Below, one piece after another: positions 1 to 7,869 of a stretch of 48,488 nt of DNA (position 1 is the stretch's first letter; each line of letters opens with the position of its first letter). The DNA is taken from the NCBI GenBank assembly GCA_021851265.1, contig JAJZIG010000002.1:1-48488 (forward strand), written 5' to 3'. A model generated the notes under the pieces. The model was not told the DNA's origin. It did not search any database and worked only from the letters and a program-made list of their open reading frames with translations. The translations under genes were made by a program, and so were the position numbers. Source of the DNA: an archaeon (GTDB lineage Archaea > Thermoproteota > Nitrososphaeria > Nitrososphaerales > Gagatemarchaeaceae).

Positions 1-819
1 TTTCCCGGTTAGGACGGTCCCAACGAGTCCTAAGCCTGCGAATATCGCTTCTTCAGTCCGCACCGTCTCGGCGTGCTGCTCTGGGTAGAGGTTCAAGACG
101 AAGTCTGCTTCGTCCGTCAGCCTCCGCCCGAAGATCTCGTAGAGCCCCTTCGACGGAGGGCCGAAGATCAGCTTAGCCCCATTCGCTCCCTGAATGGCCT
201 CGCCGAGGGCCCTGAGAGCGCTCTTCAGCGGCTGCCCCAGGCGTGAGGTAGCGATCTTTACTCCGAACCTCCCATCCTGCAGTACGTCCGTGTACGCCTT
301 CTCTTCGACTCTGTATCCCCAGTACGCTCCCGCGGCTTCCTTGGGTATCGCTACTGCAGTCGGAGGACTGACACGGACGATCCTTACTGTAATGCGTCTC
401 CCGACAGGGGCTCTCCCCTCTAGTCTGAAGCTGGCATCTAATCCAACGTCGACAGTGCCGTCTTCGTCGGTCACCCCCTCTCTGACGTCTCCGACGGCCA
501 CCTGGTCGAGGCGGACCTTGACCTTATGGGATGGAATCCTGAGCGGCGGCAGGATGCCGGCGTACTTCAGAGATTCGTCGATGGGGTAGATCCTACGTCT
601 CAGGTACTGCGGTGTTTCGAGATATTCGAGTATCTTCCTGACCCACGGCCCCTCTCCTCTCCCCCTCGGGTCGCGGAAAATCTCTATGGTGTCTACACCA
701 TAGATGGCGCACGCCCTGGCGATAGTCCCAACCTTCGCCGTCTTCTCTCTGAGTGACTCTTTCTCCTCAAGGACGGTGTCCGGAATCGAAACGGCTAGCT
801 TCTTGCCTAGAAGTGTCAA
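1..819 (-). CDS. SPOUT-fold RNA methyltransferase (DUF171/COG2106 type), C-terminus cut by window edge
   Basis: The reverse strand reads through 273 codons to the window edge without a stop. Residues 91-98 hold the LRIPSH segment that opens the OB-like insert of this family, followed by a beta-rich stretch. The end visible here has GPPSKGLYEIF and EQHAETVRTEEA, which match the SAM-binding knot region of archaeal DUF171 (C9orf114/SPOUT1-like) proteins. The predicted role is methylation of an RNA substrate in the cytosol; the target is unknown. The start is TTG at 819, the only start codon before an in-frame TGA upstream. It is divergent from the MFS gene at 911. The last part of the knot lies outside the window. 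Confidence 0.8.
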   Translation of the reverse strand, partial: MTLLGKKLAVSIPDTVLEEKESLREKTAKVGTIARACAIYGVDTIEIFRDPRGRGEGPWVRKILEYLETPQYLRRRIYPIDESLKYAGILPPLRIPSHKVKVRLDQVAVGDVREGVTDEDGTVDVGLDASFRLEGRAPVGRRITVRIVRVSPPTAVAIPKEAAGAYWGYRVEEKAYTDVLQDGRFGVKIATSRLGQPLKSALRALGEAIQGANGAKLIFGPPSKGLYEIFGRRLTDEADFVLNLYPEQHAETVRTEEAIFAGLGLVGTVLTGK

Positions 820-910
820 GCACCGTCGGCCATGGCGCCCGATAATTCAGTCTTGCTCGCGTGCCATCTGTGCAAGACAGATGAACCGATTCGCCGTGGG
901 GGTTGGATTC

Positions 911-2215
911 ATGGCATCCGGCTCCGGTTCTGGGAAGGACAGGTGGCTCTACAGCACCTTCCCTGTCTCGGTGGCCACCGGCCCCCTGGGGACCATGGTT
1001 CTGCTCTACCTAATCACGCTGAACGGGCAGGCGCTGGGGACCATCTACGGCGGCCTGGCTTCCGCCGTCTACAACGGAATCAGCATACCCGCGGCCCTAT
1101 TCTGGGGGGTCACCATCGACAGACTGCACAAGCGCAAGGGCCTGATAGCGTTGAGCTACGCCCTGACAGCAGTGGCGCTGGCTTCCTTCTTCTTTGGAGG
1201 GTCCGCCGCCGGCACGATCGTGCGATACGGGGTCATCTCCTTCGTCTCCTTCGCGTCGGCGACGCCCCTGAGCCTACTGATAATGGAGACGGAGCAGAAG
1301 AGCAGATGGGCCAGTGCATTCGCGAAGCTTTCAATGGTCTCGAGCGTCGGTAACGTCGCTGGCTTGGTGGTCAGCACCCTCTGGACTGACCTCCTACCGA
1401 GCCAGCTCGTCCTGCTCTTCGTCCCCATGGGCGCCCTGTCCTTGACTTCGTCCGTGATGGCTCTGCTTATGATCAAAGAGCCTCAATTCGTGCTCGAAAG
1501 GGAGACTGTAGTGGCGAGGAGGCCCAGTTTCTTCAGCCGGCTACTGGCCAACCCGGTCTTCTTCGTGGTTATCCCTACCCTCTCTGACTTCAAGCGCGCC
1601 TTCCGAGGGATACGCTCCACCCTGACCAGGAGCGTTCCGCTGTTCTACATATCCACCATCCTCTTCTATACGTCCAGCGGGCTGTTCAACACGTCGTTCG
1701 TACCGGCGATGCATCTCTTCTCGCTCCCAGACCAAGACGTCTTCGCAGTGATCTTGGTAGGGATGGTCGTCCAGACCATGGCTTTCAGAGTTGCCGGACG
1801 CTACGTGAGCTCGCGGAGCCTTGTGACCTCCCTCGTCCAAGGCATACTCCTCAGGGGGTGGATGTATCTTGCTCTGGGGGTCGCGGCTCTGCTGCTCACT
1901 GGCCCGTTGTTCCTGATACCTGCAATGGTCCTCTACCCCGTGGCCGGCGGCGTCGCTTTCGCAGTCTACTATACGTCAGCGAACACAATGATATTCACAA
2001 CGGTGCAGAGCAGGTCGGCAGGGGCTGCTCTGGGCGTCTACTCTGCAGTGGTGGGGATAGCCTCGATGGTCGGCTCCTTCGCCTCCGGCTTCGTCTCGGT
2101 GTATGATGGTTACTACACGACGTTCATCCTGGCTGCACTGCTACTCTTCGCGGCAGTGGGTGTGATGGGGCGCTTCCCCACGCCATCGAGCCCCTACGAG
2201 GGCGCCCTCCAATAA
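911..2215 (+). CDS. major facilitator superfamily transporter
   Basis: A protein of about 434 residues, almost entirely hydrophobic segments joined by short charged loops, roughly 11-12 membrane spans. After the second or third span comes DRLHKRKG, the cytoplasmic loop signature of MFS carriers (G/D-rich with R/K). The frame stays open upstream to 704, but that part overlaps the divergent SPOUT gene and is not hydrophobic. ATG 911 follows a GGGGG-rich stretch and ATG 881 is an alternative. The substrate cannot be read from sequence. The next gene, a DtxR-type regulator, has its own promoter, so no operon is implied. Confidence 0.8.
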   Translation: MASGSGSGKDRWLYSTFPVSVATGPLGTMVLLYLITLNGQALGTIYGGLASAVYNGISIPAALFWGVTIDRLHKRKGLIALSYALTAVALASFFFGGSAAGTIVRYGVISFVSFASATPLSLLIMETEQKSRWASAFAKLSMVSSVGNVAGLVVSTLWTDLLPSQLVLLFVPMGALSLTSSVMALLMIKEPQFVLERETVVARRPSFFSRLLANPVFFVVIPTLSDFKRAFRGIRSTLTRSVPLFYISTILFYTSSGLFNTSFVPAMHLFSLPDQDVFAVILVGMVVQTMAFRVAGRYVSSRSLVTSLVQGILLRGWMYLALGVAALLLTGPLFLIPAMVLYPVAGGVAFAVYYTSANTMIFTTVQSRSAGAALGVYSAVVGIASMVGSFASGFVSVYDGYYTTFILAALLLFAAVGVMGRFPTPSSPYEGALQ

Positions 2216-2253
2216 CTCAGAGTCGGCCCGGTGCCTGCTGGTAGAATCCTTAA

Positions 2254-2290
2254 GTTAGGTATTACCTAACACCATTAGGTGGAATCTAAT
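2254..2290. promoter_or_regulatory. tandem DtxR-type operator over promoter and start codon
   Basis: There are two 17-bp palindromes. The first is perfect (2254-2270, half-site GTTAGGT, 3-bp centre). The second has one mismatched pair (2274-2290, half-sites ATTAGGT and ATCTAAT). Their centres are 20 bp apart, about two helical turns. The TTAGGT half-site is like that of DtxR/IdeR boxes. They lie between a TATA-like CTTAAGTT at 2249-2256 and the GTG start at 2279, so bound repressor would cover the transcription start. Autoregulation is inferred. Confidence 0.7.
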
Positions 2291-2707
2291 ACTGTCTCAG
2301 GAATCAGCAGGAGAGAGTTGGACTGTGTCGAGACAGTCTACTCGCTCTCTTCAAGCGGCTGGCCGGCTAGAGTGAAGGACATCGCAGGCAGGATGAAGGT
2401 AACTTCACCTACAGCCGTGCAGTTCTTGGACAAGCTGATTGAGCTAGGCCTCGTCACGAAAGGTCCCAGCGGGTACAGGCTCACGGAGAGTGGGTTGGAG
2501 CATCTCAATGGGGCGACCAGAGAACATAGGATTTTCGAAACTCTGCTAGTCAGGAACGGCTTCCCGCTGGAGGACGCGTGCAAGGTCTCCTCCTCCCTCA
2601 CAGGCACCATAGACGAAACCGTCCTGGAGAAGCTTTGCGCCAACATGAGCCACCCAGACAAGTGCCCTCACGGAAGGCCGATACCCGGAGGAGCCTCGCA
2701 TGTTTGA
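2279..2707 (+). CDS. DtxR/MntR-family metal-dependent transcriptional regulator
   Basis: 142 residues. The N-terminal winged helix (about 8-65) has the helix-turn-helix ARVKDIAGRMKVTSPTAVQF. The C-terminal metal-binding and dimerisation part ends with HPDKCPHGRPIP, the CPHG-P-IP signature of DtxR/MntR proteins. The usual SH3 domain is absent, giving an MntR-like short form. The GTG start at 2279 is about 27 bp after the centre of a TATA-like CTTAAGTT, which fits a leaderless mRNA. It overlaps the transporter gene by 8 nt, so the two are almost certainly co-transcribed. Likely represses its own operon when bound to Fe(II) or Mn(II); which metal cannot be told. Confidence 0.88.
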   Translation: MESNTVSGISRRELDCVETVYSLSSSGWPARVKDIAGRMKVTSPTAVQFLDKLIELGLVTKGPSGYRLTESGLEHLNGATREHRIFETLLVRNGFPLEDACKVSSSLTGTIDETVLEKLCANMSHPDKCPHGRPIPGGASHV

Positions 2708-3611
2708 CCTAAGCGCCATCTTGCATCCTACCTCAGGTCTCGCTATTCCAGTGGTCCTCGGGATCGCCCTCATCCTGGGGATGCTCCATGGATTGACCCC
2801 TGACGAGCACACTTGGCCGATCACCTTCAGTTACTCCATAGGGAGCTACAGCACTAGGGGGGGGATGCGCGCGGGATTCATGTTCTCAGGAGGATTCACC
2901 GTCCAGCGGACCATATTAGCGGCCCTCGGCTTCGCGGGCCTGGCAACAGTCTACGAGGCCTACAATCTTGATGGCTACGTCTACGTCCTGGTGGGGATAG
3001 GCATGCTCCTCGCAGGGTACTATCTGCTGAAGGGGACGGACGTGCACATCCCCCTCGACAGGCTCCTCGGCGGCAAAGAGCACCATACGACCAAAGCAGA
3101 GAGACTCCCCATGCACGAATCAGAGGACAGAGCCAAGCCAGTGCCATTGAAGATGGCCACGGCACACGGCTTCATCGCCGGGTGGGGGATAGGCGCCTAC
3201 GCCAGCATAATCGTATTCATACTTGCGCCGCAGATGCCCAACATATTCTATGCGGCCCTGGTCGGTACCTCCTTCGGGATAGGGACCATGTTCATGCAAA
3301 TCATCATCGGTTCCGTGTTCGCGAACATAATGAGAGTCAAGAAACTGACAATCGAGCAGATAAAGTATGTCGGCAGATCTGCAGCAGCACGAACTCTCTA
3401 CCTCGGCGGGCTCGCATTCGCCGCCATCGGGGCCCTGATAGTGGCCTTCCCGTTCATCGACTCTCTGGCCATAAGCACCGGAAACCCTATCCCCAACCTG
3501 TCCTCCATCGGCGTCTCTTCCGTTCTGGTCCTCCTCACTGTGGGGATCATCGGGCTCGGGAACCTGTACATGGGGTACAGGGAGATTACAGGTCAGCATC
3601 AGGATAGCTAG
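2700..3611 (+). CDS. NicO/TauE-like membrane transporter, probably for a divalent metal
   Basis: 303 residues with about 7-8 membrane segments. The first span ends in HGLTPDEHTWP (residues 30-40), a His/Asp/His cluster resembling the metal-selecting motif of nickel/cobalt transporters. A His-rich, charged loop follows at about 125-150 (KEHH, MHESED). A second half repeats the pattern from about residue 155 (AHGFIAGWGIGAY). Its start lies inside the end of the DtxR-family gene, so metal-responsive control is expected. Direction of transport and the metal are unknown; export or import of Mn, Fe, Ni or Co all fit. Confidence 0.72.
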   Translation: MFDLSAILHPTSGLAIPVVLGIALILGMLHGLTPDEHTWPITFSYSIGSYSTRGGMRAGFMFSGGFTVQRTILAALGFAGLATVYEAYNLDGYVYVLVGIGMLLAGYYLLKGTDVHIPLDRLLGGKEHHTTKAERLPMHESEDRAKPVPLKMATAHGFIAGWGIGAYASIIVFILAPQMPNIFYAALVGTSFGIGTMFMQIIIGSVFANIMRVKKLTIEQIKYVGRSAAARTLYLGGLAFAAIGALIVAFPFIDSLAISTGNPIPNLSSIGVSSVLVLLTVGIIGLGNLYMGYREITGQHQDS

Positions 3612-3620
3612 GAACGAAGG

Positions 3621-3722
3621 TGGACCGGGGGGGATTTGGACCCCCGACCTCTCCCAGTCTGGATTTCTTTGCCAAGGGACTGGACGGAAACCCTGTATCC
3701 TACCAGACTAGACGACCGGCCC
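3621..3722 (-). tRNA. tRNA-Ala(GGC) with two introns
   Basis: The acceptor stem GGGCCGG/CCGGTCC has the G3-U70 pair typical of alanine tRNA. D-arm 3697-3713, variable loop AGGTC 3646-3650 and T-arm 3629-3645 are normal. The anticodon arm forms only if a 15-nt intron (3680-3694, between positions 27 and 28) and a 13-nt intron (about 3657-3669, at 37/38) are removed. The result is stem CTCCC/GGGAG with anticodon GGC (3671-3673). 102 minus 28 gives 74 nt, a standard length. The boundaries may shift by 1-2 nt. Convergent with the transporter gene and tail-on to the glycosidase gene. Confidence 0.85.
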
Positions 3723-3788
3723 GCAATTCCGGGCCTGGGAGCGCGCCATTAAAAGAGTTGGAGGCGCTAGAAGGGTCGGCGCCCATCT

Positions 3789-4895
3789 TCAGCCACGGAG
3801 CTCTCTCAGGACCTGTCCGTACCTGTGCCAGGCACTCTTGGGACCTTTCTTCTCGTCGATGAGCCCGAAATGGTTTTCCTGAGGAGGGAACGATTTCCAG
3901 GAGGTGTCGAGATACCGCCATATGCTGATACCTGTCACCCCGTCCAGGGAGTAGGCCTCCTTCAACGCCTGGGCCACATAGGCTGCCTGGTTCTCCTGGC
4001 TGTAGCCTAGGATGGAAGGCCCGCTGGGGTACCCCGTCTCGGCTATCAGCACTGGCTTGCCGGTCACCTTGGAGAAGTCTGCCGACCTCCTCACCACCGA
4101 GGCATCGACGGGCTCTGGCGACTTGTAGTTGGGATAAAAGTCCAAGCCGAGCACGTCACAGAACTTCACATACTCGGCAGCGTCGAGCTTCCCTTCATCA
4201 GCCTCGAGGTTTATCATCGTGGTGGCGCCCTGGTCTTCCTCGTGGACGGCGTCGTTCAGGGTCCTTAGGAGCGCATCTCTGAACCCCTTCCCCTCCAACC
4301 AGGATGCGCCTGAGCGCCATCCCCCTGCTTCGTGCATCATCCACCAGTTCGGTTCGTTCTCCAACTGCCAGGACCCAACGTCCATCTTGTAGTGCCTCAC
4401 CAACAGCCTGGCGTGGAGGTATGCTCTCTCCAGGTACTCGTCGACTCCTATGTCAGGGGTCAGTCCCGCTGGGAGCATCCTGTGGTAACCGCAGGCTAGG
4501 ACAGGGAGGATAGAGATTCCCTGCGCCCTAAGGGCCTTCACCAGGCTGTCCATAGGCCACTTTTCGTACCCCTTGTCTAAGACTGAACTCAAATCCTCGA
4601 CAGGGAGAGCATGTGGTTCGAAGTACCTCCAGGGGAACCAGCATCGGACGAAATCAACCCCAATCGACTTCAAGCTGTCTGCGAGTGAGAGAGAGGCTCT
4701 GTCAGCTTCGTCCTTGGGGATAGGCTGCTGACGCAGCGCGATGGTCGCCTCTTCCACCCTCTCAAAATTCCCCCTGTCTCTCAGGCTCAGGGTGAGCAGG
4801 TGCGGGAATATGATTGACTTCGGCTCCTGCGCACCGGCATACCTCCAGGGGTCGTCCAGGTTTATCCCGAAAGAGAACTTCTGATCAAGATTCAT
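3789..4895 (-). CDS. clan-A glycoside hydrolase, cytosolic
   Basis: 368 residues from ATG 4895 (GTG 4919 would add 8). The (beta/alpha)8 pattern is recognisable from the two catalytic glutamates. The acid/base Glu181 is in WQLENEP and the nucleophile Glu286 is in VLIAETGYPS, as in clan GH-A (GH5, GH39, GH53 and relatives). There is no signal peptide or membrane span, so it should act on an oligosaccharide or glycoside inside the cell. It lies upstream of and divergent from the sugar-acid operon, consistent with feeding free sugar into it. The exact GH family and substrate are not determined. Confidence 0.75.
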   Translation of the reverse strand: MNLDQKFSFGINLDDPWRYAGAQEPKSIIFPHLLTLSLRDRGNFERVEEATIALRQQPIPKDEADRASLSLADSLKSIGVDFVRCWFPWRYFEPHALPVEDLSSVLDKGYEKWPMDSLVKALRAQGISILPVLACGYHRMLPAGLTPDIGVDEYLERAYLHARLLVRHYKMDVGSWQLENEPNWWMMHEAGGWRSGASWLEGKGFRDALLRTLNDAVHEEDQGATTMINLEADEGKLDAAEYVKFCDVLGLDFYPNYKSPEPVDASVVRRSADFSKVTGKPVLIAETGYPSGPSILGYSQENQAAYVAQALKEAYSLDGVTGISIWRYLDTSWKSFPPQENHFGLIDEKKGPKSAWHRYGQVLRELRG

Positions 4896-5093
4896 GGCGA
4901 CGGGTGGGGGGCGCTTCACTTACGGATTTCCATTGTCGCGCTTTGCGAGACAATTCTTCGTTGTTACCATCCCTTTGCTAATCGGCATGCTGTGCTGCGC
5001 CAACTCAACCGACGAAATTTAGGTGATGATGCAGATATCTTACACAGCATGTTGTCGAAAAGGCGTATTACCCATGGGCCCAGTAGTACGACC

Positions 5094-5768
5094 ATGGGTA
5101 TTCCTATCAGAGCCGAGACGGCCATCGACCTCACCCATACGATCAAGAACGGGATGACTGTCTACGTGGGCGATGCCGTTCCACGGGTGGCTAAGTTCAA
5201 GACACTGGCGAAGGACGGTGTGAACCTCTCGGTCATCACGCTGGGGTCCCACACAGGGACACACGTGGACGCTCCAGCCCATTTCGTCAAGGGGGGGAGG
5301 CCGCTGGATGACCTCCCGGTGGAGACCTTCGTCGGGGAGGCTGCCGTGCTCGACCTCTCCCGGGTGAAGGCCGGATCGGCCATCCGCGCCTCGCACCTCG
5401 AAGCACACGAGGACGAGGTGAAGAAGGGGGACATAGTCCTCATCAACACCGGTTTCGGGAGGAGGTGGAGCGACCCGCGCGCGAGAAGAATGTACACTTA
5501 CCTCGGCGGCGACGCCGCTGAGTGGTTCGTAAGGAAGAAAGTGAAGGCGGTGGGCATTGACTATCTCTCGGTCGAGGAGTTTGGCGCACGCACACCGGTC
5601 GCGCACGTCACCCTCCTCTCCCATGGCATACCGATCATCGAGTCTCTGAACGAGAATATAGCTTCCCTCGGACGGAGAGTCTTCTTCGTCTGTCTCCCGA
5701 TAAAGGTGGGGGGATGCGACGGTGCACCCGCCAGGGCCATGGCCTACCCGATTGAGGGTGGGCATTGA
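5094..5768 (+). CDS. cyclase-family metal hydrolase (kynurenine formamidase-like fold); candidate sugar lactonase
   Basis: 224 residues. The metal-binding signature SHTGTHVDAPAHF sits at residues 52-64 (His53, His57, Asp59, His63), as in the KynB/cyclase family of amide and ester hydrolases. ATG 5094 is chosen because a TATA-like GTATTA element lies about 30 bp upstream; the open frame back to 4992 lacks family similarity. Its stop overlaps the TTG start of the aldolase gene (TTGA), so it leads the operon cyclase-aldolase-dehydratase. Known family members hydrolyse N-formylkynurenine or similar. In this operon, opening of an aldonolactone is a plausible but unproven role. Confidence 0.8.
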   Translation: MGIPIRAETAIDLTHTIKNGMTVYVGDAVPRVAKFKTLAKDGVNLSVITLGSHTGTHVDAPAHFVKGGRPLDDLPVETFVGEAAVLDLSRVKAGSAIRASHLEAHEDEVKKGDIVLINTGFGRRWSDPRARRMYTYLGGDAAEWFVRKKVKAVGIDYLSVEEFGARTPVAHVTLLSHGIPIIESLNENIASLGRRVFFVCLPIKVGGCDGAPARAMAYPIEGGH

Positions 5769-6649
5769 CACTGAGCCTCCGCGGCATAGTCTCCCCCATG
5801 CCTACACCGTTCGACGGGAGCGGGAACGTCGACGAGAAGAGGCTGGAGGAGCTCACAGACTTCCTCATCCAGGGGGGCATCGACGGGCTCTTCCCCCTGG
5901 GGACGACGGGGGAGTTCGCCTTCCTGGACAGGAGCGAGCGGAAACGCGTGCTCGAGGTCGTCGCCGACAGGGCGAACTCGAAGGTCCCGGTCCTGGCGGG
6001 TGTCTCTGATCCTTCCCCCAAGAACGTCATCTCTTTCGCGAAAGACGCAGAAGACGCCGGAGTGGACGCGGTCGTGGCCACGGCTCCATACTACTACCTC
6101 GTGAGCGAGGAAGGGCTGTATTTGCACTTCAAGGCGATTCACGAGGGAGTTAGCCTCCCACTCATCTTGTATAACATCCCGGAGTGGACCCATAACTACG
6201 TCCCGCCGCCCGTAGTCTCTCGCCTAGCCGAGGAGCGGGCGATCATCGGGGTGAAGTACACCGAATACAACATGCTCAACCTGACCGAGTTCATAGAATC
6301 GGTCGGGCACAAGATAGCCGTGTTAACCGGTTCCGATGCGATGGCCTTCTCATGCCTGGAGGCTGGAGGGGCCGGCGCGGTCATAAGCGTGTCCAACGTG
6401 GCGCCAAGGGCCGCAGCGAGCATCTTCGACCTGGTTGAGGCTTCGAAGTTCAAGGAGGCCCTGTCCGTCCAGAAGTCTCTGCTCCCTGCCATACAAGCGG
6501 TGGGGATGGGTTACTTCCCGGCAGGGCTCAAGGAGGCTATGAATGTCGCAGGCTTCCCAGTTGGCGACGTGAGGAAGCCGCAGACTCCTCTCTCCCCGGA
6601 AGAGAAAAAGGAGGTCGCCAGGCTGATGGGGATGGCGAGGTTGAAATAG
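5765..6649 (+). CDS. 2-keto-3-deoxy-gluconate-type aldolase (DapA/KdgA superfamily)
   Basis: 294 residues, the normal size for the DHDPS/N-acetylneuraminate lyase superfamily. GTTGE at 46-50 binds the alpha-keto acid carboxylate. Tyr136 (LYNIP) and Lys164 (GVKYT) are the proton-relay Tyr and Schiff-base Lys. Genes on both sides make cleavage of 2-keto-3-deoxygluconate to pyruvate and glyceraldehyde the likely reaction, in the cytosol. The start is TTG 5765, overlapping the upstream TGA by translational coupling; the dehydratase begins 35 nt after its stop. The subfamily cannot be fixed without a tree: DHDPS proper lacks the neighbours seen here. Confidence 0.85.
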   Translation: MTLSLRGIVSPMPTPFDGSGNVDEKRLEELTDFLIQGGIDGLFPLGTTGEFAFLDRSERKRVLEVVADRANSKVPVLAGVSDPSPKNVISFAKDAEDAGVDAVVATAPYYYLVSEEGLYLHFKAIHEGVSLPLILYNIPEWTHNYVPPPVVSRLAEERAIIGVKYTEYNMLNLTEFIESVGHKIAVLTGSDAMAFSCLEAGGAGAVISVSNVAPRAAASIFDLVEASKFKEALSVQKSLLPAIQAVGMGYFPAGLKEAMNVAGFPVGDVRKPQTPLSPEEKKEVARLMGMARLK

Positions 6650-6684
6650 GTGAGGCCGTTGAAGCGCGCCAGAAGGAGCGCCAG

Positions 6685-7869
6685 ATGAAAATCTCAAGTT
6701 TCGAAGTATTTACCCTCGGCGAACCCGCGAAGGCCGGTGGTGCCACCTGGGCTGGGATATCCATCATCCTGAAGCTCACTACCTCGAACGGACTCGTCGG
6801 CTATGGGGAGGCCGTCCCGACCCTGAGGGTGAGGCCTGTTGTGGAGTCGCTGCGCGAGGTCGGGCGCCTGTACAAAGGCAAGGACCCGGCTGACCTCGAG
6901 CTCAACCAGCACGAGTGGCACAAGCACGACTTCTACCTCCCGGTTTCCTTCGAGTCGACCACGGCTCTCAGCGCCTTCGACATAGCCTGCTGGGACATCC
7001 TCGGGAAGCACCACGGGGTGCCTGTGTGTAAGCTCCTGGGTGGCACCTTCAGGGAATCTGTGAGGATGTACTCCAACGGCTGGTACTCTGACTGCGTGAC
7101 TCCCGAGCAGTTCGCAAGCCGCGCAAAGAAGTACGCAGCCATGGGTTACACGGGACTAAAGTTCGACCCATTCGGGAGATATTATGACTGGATTGACTCG
7201 CCTGGCCTCGAACTCGCCTACGAAAGGGTGAAGGCTGTGAAAGACGCAACCCGGGGGAAGGTCGACCTCCTCATCGAGCATCATGGCAGGTTCAACCCCA
7301 ACTCAGCAATCATGGCTGCAAGGAAACTAGAGCCACTCGACCCTCTCTTCGCCGAAGAGCCGATACATCCCGACAATGTGGAGGGGCTCAGGAAGTACAG
7401 GTCGTCTACCAAGATTCGCGTCGCCCTCGGAGAGAGGATACTCACCAAAGAGCACGCCGCCTACGTCTGCTCAAACCATCTGACCGACTTCCTGCAGGCG
7501 GACGTCACCAACATAGGAGGGATCACCCAGGCGAAGAAGGTGAGCGTCATCGCCGAGGCCTACGGCGTGGAAATGGCCTTCCACAACGCCTTCGGCCCCA
7601 TCCAGAACGCGGCTACCCTTCAGGTCGATGCCACGATACCCAATTTCCTCATCCAAGAGTCGTTCTACGACGTCTTCCCAGAGTGGAAGAGGAAGCTCGT
7701 GAAAGGCGGGACTCCTGTATTGAACGGGTGCTCCAGGGTGCCGGCCAAGCCTGGTCTCGGGGTGGAAGTAGACGAACGCATACTGAAAGAGCACTCCTTC
7801 GACGGTCAAGAGACCTTCGATCCAGACGAGCCTGTCTGGATAGTGAAGGACACTTGGAAGAAGTCCTAG
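6685..7869 (+). CDS. sugar-acid dehydratase, mandelate racemase/enolase superfamily (gluconate/galactonate dehydratase)
   Basis: 394 residues, the length of archaeal gluconate dehydratases. An N-terminal capping domain (1-125) is followed by a barrel. Metal ligands are Glu198 (LLIEHH), Glu224 (FAEEP) and Glu250 (LGERI), and His300 (AFHNAFG) is the likely general acid/base. The expected reaction is D-gluconate (and perhaps D-galactonate) to 2-keto-3-deoxy acid, which the upstream aldolase then cleaves. ATG 6685 follows a short spacer with a GAGCGCCAG leader. The end overlaps the convergent glycerate kinase gene by 4 nt. Confidence 0.88.
   Translation: MKISSFEVFTLGEPAKAGGATWAGISIILKLTTSNGLVGYGEAVPTLRVRPVVESLREVGRLYKGKDPADLELNQHEWHKHDFYLPVSFESTTALSAFDIACWDILGKHHGVPVCKLLGGTFRESVRMYSNGWYSDCVTPEQFASRAKKYAAMGYTGLKFDPFGRYYDWIDSPGLELAYERVKAVKDATRGKVDLLIEHHGRFNPNSAIMAARKLEPLDPLFAEEPIHPDNVEGLRKYRSSTKIRVALGERILTKEHAAYVCSNHLTDFLQADVTNIGGITQAKKVSVIAEAYGVEMAFHNAFGPIQNAATLQVDATIPNFLIQESFYDVFPEWKRKLVKGGTPVLNGCSRVPAKPGLGVEVDERILKEHSFDGQETFDPDEPVWIVKDTWKKS

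Noticed and set aside
5040-5771. Long reverse-strand ORF opposite the cyclase gene
   Set aside because: His/Asp/Arg-rich composition typical of an antisense shadow in GC-rich DNA. The forward frame has full family motifs.
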